Position numbers and translations under genes: made by a program. Positions 58,461 to 64,000 of a DNA stretch of 64,000 bases are shown in pieces. The notes below the pieces were generated by a model. That model was given only the letters and a program-made list of their open reading frames with translations. It searched no databases and was not told the DNA's origin. Each line of letters opens with the position of its first letter. Position 1 is the stretch's first letter. Source of the stretch: Comamonadaceae bacterium M7527 (GTDB lineage Bacteria > Pseudomonadota > Gammaproteobacteria > Burkholderiales > Burkholderiaceae_C); contig CP087990.1 in assembly GCA_021044545.1 (NCBI GenBank), positions 372,001-436,000 on the forward strand, written 5' to 3'.

Positions 58461-59585
58461 ATGCCCAAGCCCACAATGAATCAGAATTCGCAAATGCCCA
58501 TGGATGTGGCGCAAGAACACGCAGCGCACATGGACCAAAGCGACCCACAAGGCGTGGACATGGGGGCAGGTGAGGCAGCCGATGAGGGCGAACACCTGTC
58601 TATTAAAGCCACGCCTGCAGACCACGGCCAGCGCCTTGACAAAGTGTTGAGCGCCCACATTGCCAGTGTGTCGCGTTCGTTTCTAACGCAGCTGGTAAAC
58701 CAAGGGGCGGTTCAGCTAGGCGGTGCCACCTGCACCAAAGCCGCTCAAAAATTGCGCGTTGGCGATGTGGTTGACATTCACTTGCGCCCCACACAGCAAG
58801 CCATGGCGTTTACCGCGCAAGACGTGCCGCTGGATGTGGTCTTCGAGGATCAGCATCTGGCCGTCATCAACAAGCCAGCTGGCTTGGTGGTGCACCCGGG
58901 TGCTGGCAACTGGAGTGCCACGCTGCTAAACGGCTTGTTACATCGCTGGCCTGATTCGGTGACCTTGCCGCGCGCCGGCATTGTTCACAGGCTGGACAAG
59001 GACACCAGTGGCCTGATGGTGGTGGCCCGCTCGCGCGCCGCATTTGACGCGCTGGTCAAGCAGTTGGCAGATCGCGAAGTGAGCCGCATTTATCTGGCCA
59101 TTGCCCATGGCGACTGGCGCCGTATCAACCGCGACTTGCCCACGCTGGATGCGGTCACGCTTAACCAGGCCATTGGTAGAGACGTGCGCAACCGCTTGCG
59201 CATGGGTGTGGTCGCTGCAAACAGCCCCAATGGCAAGCCCGCGCAAACAGATGTGTACGGCCTGGACGCGGTCGATACGCCTGGGGCCCAGGCCAGTTTG
59301 GTGCGTTGCAAGCTGCATACAGGCCGTACCCACCAAATCCGCGTGCACATGAGTGCGCTTGGTTACCCGTTGGTGGGTGACACGCTGTATGGCGGCACGC
59401 ACAAGGCTGGTTTGGAGCGCCAAGCTTTGCACGCGCATGAGTTGGGATTGGTGCACCCCGGCACAGGTCAAGCCATGCACTGGTCTTGCCCAGCGCCGCC
59501 AGATTTGCAGCAAGCCCTCAAAACACTGGGCCTGAACTACAATAGGGACCTGTTTCACCCAACCGGGTCGCCCCTATTGTCATAG
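58461..59585 (+). CDS. rluD: 23S rRNA pseudouridine synthase RluD
   Basis: A 374-residue RluA-family enzyme that modifies uridines 1911, 1915 and 1917 of 23S rRNA in E. coli. The N-terminal extension is polar, then an S4 RNA-binding domain (GQRLDKVLSAHIASVSRSFL) precedes the catalytic core with AVINKPAGLVVHPGAGNWSA and the catalytic aspartate in GIVHRLDKDTSGLMVVARS, plus LHTGRTHQIRVHMSALGYPL. The divergent bamD partner supports the assignment over RluC. Confidence 0.94.
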   Translation: MPKPTMNQNSQMPMDVAQEHAAHMDQSDPQGVDMGAGEAADEGEHLSIKATPADHGQRLDKVLSAHIASVSRSFLTQLVNQGAVQLGGATCTKAAQKLRVGDVVDIHLRPTQQAMAFTAQDVPLDVVFEDQHLAVINKPAGLVVHPGAGNWSATLLNGLLHRWPDSVTLPRAGIVHRLDKDTSGLMVVARSRAAFDALVKQLADREVSRIYLAIAHGDWRRINRDLPTLDAVTLNQAIGRDVRNRLRMGVVAANSPNGKPAQTDVYGLDAVDTPGAQASLVRCKLHTGRTHQIRVHMSALGYPLVGDTLYGGTHKAGLERQALHAHELGLVHPGTGQAMHWSCPAPPDLQQALKTLGLNYNRDLFHPTGSPLLS

Positions 59586-59676
59586 GGCCTCGGTTGCTCG
59601 GTTGCATGGGCCCCAAGCTCGTGCAACGGTCCCCGGCTGGCGCACTGTGCCGAGCTCATTTTTTTCGGACCTTTTC

Positions 59677-60369
59677 ATGCAAACGACGGATGCCAAGCGT
59701 GTCCTCGAAACCGCACTCATTTGCGCTGGTCAGCCCCTGACTGTGCGCGAGCTAGGGTTGCTGTTCGATGGCGCCATTGCCCCAGATACGATCAAGACCA
59801 TGCTGGGCGAGCTGCAGCTTGAGTGGACCAACCGCGGCGTAGAGCTGGTGCCGGTGGCCACGGGTTGGCGCTTTCAAAGCCGCCCTGAGTTGCGCGAGTT
59901 TTTAGACCGGCTACACCCTGAAAAGCCGCCCAAATACACCCGCGCAGTGCTTGAGACCCTGGCCATCATTGCCTACCGTCAGCCGGTTACGCGCGGTGAT
60001 ATTGAAGACATTCGTGGTGTGACGGTGAACTCGCTGATCATCAAGCAGCTGGAAGACCGCGGCTGGGTAGAAGTCATTGGCCACCGTGAAACAGTGGGCA
60101 GGCCCGCCTTGCTGGCCACCACCAAACAGTTTTTAGACGATTTGGGTCTGGCCTCGCTGGACCAACTGCCAGAGCTGGACCAAGACGGCGTGGCCAATGC
60201 CATGGCCGACTCGCTGGCCCAAGAACTGGACCTGCACCCCAGCGATGAGGCCCCAGCGCCGCAAGACGCTGAGTTGGCAGGCGACGATCAGGTGCAAGAA
60301 GACGAACAAGAGCAGGGCGACTTGTCGGCACTTGACCAAGACAACCAAACCAAGGGCGACCATGAGTAA
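59677..60369 (+). CDS. scpB: Segregation and condensation protein ScpB
   Basis: A 230-residue kleisin-partner subunit of the SMC-ScpAB condensin. It has two winged-helix domains: AKRVLETALICAGQPLTVRE and YTRAVLETLAIIAYRQPVTR with the diagnostic GDIEDIRGVTVNSLIIKQLE and VEVIGHRETVGRPALLATT. The C-terminal 60 residues are acidic and disordered. Its last codons overlap the start of the next gene (ATGAGTAA). Confidence 0.95.
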   Translation: MQTTDAKRVLETALICAGQPLTVRELGLLFDGAIAPDTIKTMLGELQLEWTNRGVELVPVATGWRFQSRPELREFLDRLHPEKPPKYTRAVLETLAIIAYRQPVTRGDIEDIRGVTVNSLIIKQLEDRGWVEVIGHRETVGRPALLATTKQFLDDLGLASLDQLPELDQDGVANAMADSLAQELDLHPSDEAPAPQDAELAGDDQVQEDEQEQGDLSALDQDNQTKGDHE

Positions 60370-61615
60370 CACCAACGACCAACACCCGCAGGGCGAGGAC
60401 GTCGTGTCTGGCGCCCCCAACACCAACAGGGTGAGCTTTGAAGACGTCATCAGTGGCGCCTTTGACGACGAAGGCTTTGTAGCCGATGTGCCGCAGACCG
60501 AAGACGATGTCGCCAAGCGCGTACTGGCGCCCGAGGTCAACGCGCCCAAGCTGCACAAGGTGCTGGCGCAAGCGGGCATGGGGTCACGCCTGGAGATGGA
60601 GCAACTCATTGTGCAGGGGCGCATCTCCGTCAACGGTGAGCCTGCCCACGTAGGCCAACGTATCAAGTTTGGCGACACCATCAAGGTTAATGGCCGTGCC
60701 ATTCGCGTGCGCATTGACCCGCCGCCCCCACGCGTGCTGGCCTACCACAAGCCATCAGGCGAGGTGGTGACTCACGACGACCCGCAAAACCGCCCCACGG
60801 TGTTTCGCCGCCTGCCCAGGCTGCAACACGGCAAGTGGCAGTCTGTGGGGCGCCTGGATTTAAACACCGAAGGCCTGTTGCTGTTCACCAGCTCTGGCAC
60901 ATTGGCCAACCAGTTGATGCACCCGCGCTTTGGATTGCAGCGCGAATACGCGGTACGCGTGTTGGGCGCGCTTAGCAATGTTGAAAAGCAGCAACTGCTG
61001 GACGGCGTGCAGCTGGAAGACGGCCCTGCGCAGTTTGGCAGCATTATTGACGGCGGCGGCGAGGGTTCTAACCACTGGTACCGCGTGACCATTGGCGAAG
61101 GCCGTAACCGCGAGGTCAGACGCATGATAGAGGCCGTTGGCCATGCGGTTAGCCGCTTGATCCGCATCCGTTACGGTAGCGTGGAGCTGCCGCGCGGTTT
61201 GCGTCGCGGCGCGTTTGTTGAGCTCGATTGGCGTGACATTGAGCAGCTCAGCGCTGCAGCCAATGAAGCTGTGCCAGTGGCCGGCTCAGGCGGTGGCCGA
61301 ATGGCCAACCCGCAGGCGGGTAAATCCGGGCGCACAGCCGGCCTGGGCCGTACCGTTAAAAACAGCTACAACAAGCGATCAGGCGGGCGTCGCCCCAGCA
61401 CGCCGCAGGGCTGGGACGCGCGTGCGGAGGCGCAAGCCGAGAAAAAGGCTACTCGCGCACCTACCAAACGTGGTCCGCGTGTGTCTGTGCAGGCGGTACC
61501 GTCTGCGCAGCCAGATCCCATGCAGACTTCGTTTGGCTACATTGGCGGTGATGCGCTGCAACGACAGCGTGACCGCAGTGAGCCAGGTGCCAAGCGCGTC
61601 AAGCGCAAGCGTTAG
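60362..61615 (+). CDS. rluB: Large ribosomal subunit pseudouridine synthase B
   Basis: A 417-residue RsuA/RluB-type enzyme modifying U2605 of 23S rRNA in E. coli. It starts at the ATG overlapping scpB. An acidic extension is followed by an S4 domain (KLHKVLAQAGMGSRLEMEQL), the catalytic GRLDLNTEGLLLFTSSGTLA with Asp, and the NREVRRMIEAVGHAVSRLIR motif. The C-terminal about 110 residues are Arg/Lys-rich and low-complexity, common in betaproteobacterial RluB. The scpB-rluB pair is conserved. Confidence 0.95.
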   Translation: MSNTNDQHPQGEDVVSGAPNTNRVSFEDVISGAFDDEGFVADVPQTEDDVAKRVLAPEVNAPKLHKVLAQAGMGSRLEMEQLIVQGRISVNGEPAHVGQRIKFGDTIKVNGRAIRVRIDPPPPRVLAYHKPSGEVVTHDDPQNRPTVFRRLPRLQHGKWQSVGRLDLNTEGLLLFTSSGTLANQLMHPRFGLQREYAVRVLGALSNVEKQQLLDGVQLEDGPAQFGSIIDGGGEGSNHWYRVTIGEGRNREVRRMIEAVGHAVSRLIRIRYGSVELPRGLRRGAFVELDWRDIEQLSAAANEAVPVAGSGGGRMANPQAGKSGRTAGLGRTVKNSYNKRSGGRRPSTPQGWDARAEAQAEKKATRAPTKRGPRVSVQAVPSAQPDPMQTSFGYIGGDALQRQRDRSEPGAKRVKRKR

Positions 61616-61749
61616 ATTTTTGACGGCGTTGCAGTGGGCTGCGCCCCTGCACACGTTAGAATGAGAGGCTAAGCCGTTGGCGGCAAACGCTGGCGCTTGA
61701 CCCTGTTGGGGTTTTCAACCCAGATTTTTAATTTTTCAAGGTAATTTCC

Positions 61750-62175
61750 ATGGCTATCGAGCGCACCCTGTCCATCATCAAACCCGACGCAGTGGCAAAA
61801 AATGTCATTGGTCAGATCTACGCACGTTTTGAAGCCGCCGGCTTGAAGGTTGTTGCGGCCAAGATGGCTCACCTGTCGCGTCCAGAAGCCGAGGCTTTCT
61901 ACGGCGTGCACAAAGAGCGTCCTTTCTTCAAAGACTTGGTTGACTTCATGATTTCTGGTCCTGTGATGATTCAGGCACTGGAAGGCGAAGGCGCCATTCT
62001 GAAGAACCGTGACCTGATGGGCGCGACTGACCCCAAGAAGGCCGACGCCGGCACCATTCGTGCTGACTTCGCTGACAGCATTGATGCCAACGCTGTGCAC
62101 GGCTCTGACGCGGCTGATACAGCAGCGGTAGAAATCGCGTTCTTCTTCCCCGGTATGAACGTTTACACACGTTAA
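61750..62175 (+). CDS. ndk: Nucleoside diphosphate kinase
   Basis: A 141-residue Ndk that phosphorylates nucleoside diphosphates with ATP. It opens ERTLSIIKPDAVAKNVIGQI, continues ISGPVMIQALEGEGAILKNR, and the active-site phosphohistidine lies in NAVHGSDA. It is followed six bases later by rlmN, with pilW next, a gene order typical of Burkholderiales. Confidence 0.98.
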   Translation: MAIERTLSIIKPDAVAKNVIGQIYARFEAAGLKVVAAKMAHLSRPEAEAFYGVHKERPFFKDLVDFMISGPVMIQALEGEGAILKNRDLMGATDPKKADAGTIRADFADSIDANAVHGSDAADTAAVEIAFFFPGMNVYTR

Positions 62176-62181
62176 TCGGTA

Positions 62182-63324
62182 ATGACGGCCAACCTGCTCG
62201 ACTTCGATCTCGAGGGCTTGGCCGCCTTTTGCGAGCGCTTAGGCGAAAAACGCTTTCGCGCCACGCAACTGTTTCGTTGGATACACCAGCGCGGTGCCAA
62301 CGATTTCTCGGGCATGTCTGATTTGGCCAAGAGCCTGAGAGACAAACTGCCCGACGTGGCGCATATTGCAGCATTGCCTGTGCTCAGCCGCCAAAACGCA
62401 TCAGACGGCACCATCAAGTGGTTGTTTGACGTGGGCAACGGTGACGCCGTAGAGGCCGTGTTTATTCCCGAATCTGACCGTGGCACCTTGTGTGTGTCAT
62501 CGCAAGCGGGTTGTGCTGTGGGCTGTCGGTTTTGCTCCACCGGCCACCAAGGCTTTAGTCGCAACCTCACCACCGCCGAAATTGTGGCGCAGCTGTGGTT
62601 TGTGGAGCACACGCTCAAACAGGAACGTCAAACCACAGACCGCATGGTCACCAACGTGGTGATGATGGGCATGGGCGAGCCGCTACAAAATTACCATGCA
62701 TTGGTGCCAGCACTCAAAGTCATGCTGGACGACCATGGCTACGGCTTGTCGCGCCGCCGCGTCACCGTCTCAACTTCTGGCGTGGTGCCCATGATGGACA
62801 GGCTGGCCAAAGACTGCCCAGTCGCGTTGGCGGTGTCGCTGCACGCACCGCTGGATCCGCTGCGTGACGACCTGGTACCGCTGAACAAAAAATACCCGTT
62901 GCAAGAGTTGCTTGAGGCCTGTGCGCGCTATTTGCCAGCTGCCCCACGCGACTTTTTAACCTTTGAGTACTGCATGCTCGCTGGCGTGAATGACCAGTCC
63001 GAGCATGCCCAAGCGCTGATCAAGCTGGTGCGCCAGTTCGATGGTGGGCGCGGCCTGTCGTGCAAGTTCAACCTCATACCCTTTAACCCATTCCCCGACT
63101 CTGGCCTGACTTGCTCAGACAAGGCGACCGTGAAGGCGTTTGCCGAAACATTGAATGCCGCTGGCTTGGTGACCACGGTTAGAAAAACCCGTGGTGACGA
63201 CATTGATGCGGCATGCGGCCAACTTGCTGGCGAGGTGCTAGATCGCACCAACGCTACCCAGCGTATGGCCAGGCGCCGTGTGGAAACCGAGCATGTGGTG
63301 AGCGTGCACGCGAGGGTGCCGTGA
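62182..63324 (+). CDS. rlmN: Dual-specificity RNA methyltransferase RlmN
   Basis: A 380-residue radical-SAM enzyme methylating C2 of A2503 in 23S rRNA and A37 in some tRNAs. The cluster motif is in CAVGCRFCSTGHQGFSRNLT (CxxxCxxC). Other landmarks are RVTVSTSGVVPMMDRLAKDC, the EYCMLAGVNDQSEHAQAL segment and VRKTRGDDIDAACGQLAGEV with the methylated Cys region. It overlaps the pilW-like start by four bases (GTGA). Confidence 0.97.
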   Translation: MTANLLDFDLEGLAAFCERLGEKRFRATQLFRWIHQRGANDFSGMSDLAKSLRDKLPDVAHIAALPVLSRQNASDGTIKWLFDVGNGDAVEAVFIPESDRGTLCVSSQAGCAVGCRFCSTGHQGFSRNLTTAEIVAQLWFVEHTLKQERQTTDRMVTNVVMMGMGEPLQNYHALVPALKVMLDDHGYGLSRRRVTVSTSGVVPMMDRLAKDCPVALAVSLHAPLDPLRDDLVPLNKKYPLQELLEACARYLPAAPRDFLTFEYCMLAGVNDQSEHAQALIKLVRQFDGGRGLSCKFNLIPFNPFPDSGLTCSDKATVKAFAETLNAAGLVTTVRKTRGDDIDAACGQLAGEVLDRTNATQRMARRRVETEHVVSVHARVP

Positions 63325-64000
63325 GCACTCAAGCGCGCTGTGTCGTTGTTCGCTGGCTGCAAGGTGGCTTGTTGGGTGCGGTGTGCGCGGTATTGGCAGC
63401 ATGCCAGGCTTACGCGCCAGTGAGCGCGTCACAGGCCAAGCGTGTGGATTTACGCGTGCAGCTGGCTTGGGCTTACCTTGATCGCGGCCAACCTGAAGTG
63501 GCGCTGACAGAGGCGCAACGCGCCCTGGACGTAGACCCCGCAAACGCCCAAGTCCACAACGTACTGGCCATGTCCTTGTTGGCGTTGCAGCGCCTGGATC
63601 CTGCACTGCAAGCCATGTGTCAGGCCACCAAGCTGGCCCCATCCGATTTGTCGCTGCAGCACAACCTGGCATGGCTGCAATGCGCTGCAGGCCAGCCAGA
63701 GCAAGCACTTCAAACCTTTGCACAGCTGCTGGCACAGGCTGCGCCGCCTTTTGATGTGGCTCGCACGCAATTCAGCCAGGGCGTATGCGCCATGCAGGCC
63801 CAACGTACAGAAGTGGCGCAGCGTGCGCTAGAGCAAGCCATGCAAGATGTACGCTATGCCGATGCAGCGCGCTTTGGCCTGGCCAAGCTCATGGTGCAAA
63901 CCCAGGACTGGGCGCATGCCATGCGTTTATTGGCTGCCATGCCAGCGGCACAACGTGCCACCCCCGCAGTAAAAGCCTTGCAAGCTGACATAGATGCCCA
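63321..64000 (+). CDS. Type IV pilus biogenesis/TPR lipoprotein PilW-like (partial, runs off the right edge)
   Basis: The frame opens at a GTG overlapping the rlmN stop and is open to the window end (about 226 residues). A lipoprotein signal ending AVLAACQ is followed by TPR repeats: LAWAYLDRGQPEVALTEAQR, ALDVDPANAQVHNVLAMSLL and DLSLQHNLAWLQCAAGQPEQ. PilF/PilW promotes PilQ secretin assembly in the outer membrane. Its place after ndk-rlmN is conserved in Burkholderiales. Confidence 0.88.
   Translation, partial: MSTQARCVVVRWLQGGLLGAVCAVLAACQAYAPVSASQAKRVDLRVQLAWAYLDRGQPEVALTEAQRALDVDPANAQVHNVLAMSLLALQRLDPALQAMCQATKLAPSDLSLQHNLAWLQCAAGQPEQALQTFAQLLAQAAPPFDVARTQFSQGVCAMQAQRTEVAQRALEQAMQDVRYADAARFGLAKLMVQTQDWAHAMRLLAAMPAAQRATPAVKALQADIDA

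Overview
The window reads as chromosomal DNA of a betaproteobacterium, most likely order Burkholderiales. The housekeeping blocks odhA-odhB-lpd-zapE, divergent bamD/rluD and ndk-rlmN-pilW are arranged as is common there. No tRNA, rRNA, insertion sequence, prophage or CRISPR array was seen. A form II RuBisCO gene (cbbM, cut by the left edge) with its divergent cbbR suggests autotrophic or mixotrophic capacity.

About 2.3-30.4 kb is a large organosulfonate catabolism island in modules. (a) An IclR regulator, a GMC flavoprotein dehydrogenase, a TAT-exported TRAP transporter and a TauE-type anion exporter resemble the isethionate system (IseJ-type oxidation to sulfoacetaldehyde). (b) A MocR/TauR-like regulator is divergent from an operon of a histidinol-dehydrogenase-family enzyme, a DegT-type aminotransferase and a PLP-dependent amino-acid decarboxylase. 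I infer that this operon converts a C3 aminosulfonate (cysteinolate or cysteate) to taurine. (c) A second MocR/TauR regulator, a TRAP transporter and the two parts of a taurine dehydrogenase (TauX-like and TauY-like) would turn taurine into sulfoacetaldehyde. (d) A cupin, a tandem pair of Lin0512-family proteins, a UPF0324/YeiH exporter, an IclR regulator and a CobS/CobT-like AAA+/VWA pair without CobN have no assigned step. (e) Xsc and Pta end the pathway: sulfoacetaldehyde to acetyl phosphate plus sulfite, then acetyl-CoA. The promoter regions of modules b and c each carry two direct repeats (TARAGCCA type) exactly 23 bp apart, suggesting shared MocR control.

From 30.6 to 34.1 kb lies a tungstate-type ABC transporter (order permease-ATPase-binding protein) with a divergent ModE-like sensor. 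From 34.4 to 48.3 kb are mixed genes: CopD-like membrane protein, small Cys-rich protein, DUF3297, DsbA/FrnE-like, HNH, PPOX, YkgJ, flavocytochrome c sulfide dehydrogenase with a dihaem cytochrome, glutathione peroxidase, ZIP transporter, a degenerate YadA-like adhesin, a second TauE, an NlpC/P60 peptidase, an isochorismatase-like hydrolase, prpE and a thiol-rich ArsR regulator. From 48.5 kb to the right edge is core housekeeping.

At least seven genes (mocR1, the second TRAP small subunit, tauY, tupA, the tungstate regulator, fccB and the YadA-like gene) are broken by single-base frame changes while the protein continues intact in the next frame. Sequencing or assembly error is the simplest explanation, but real decay cannot be excluded from one sequence.
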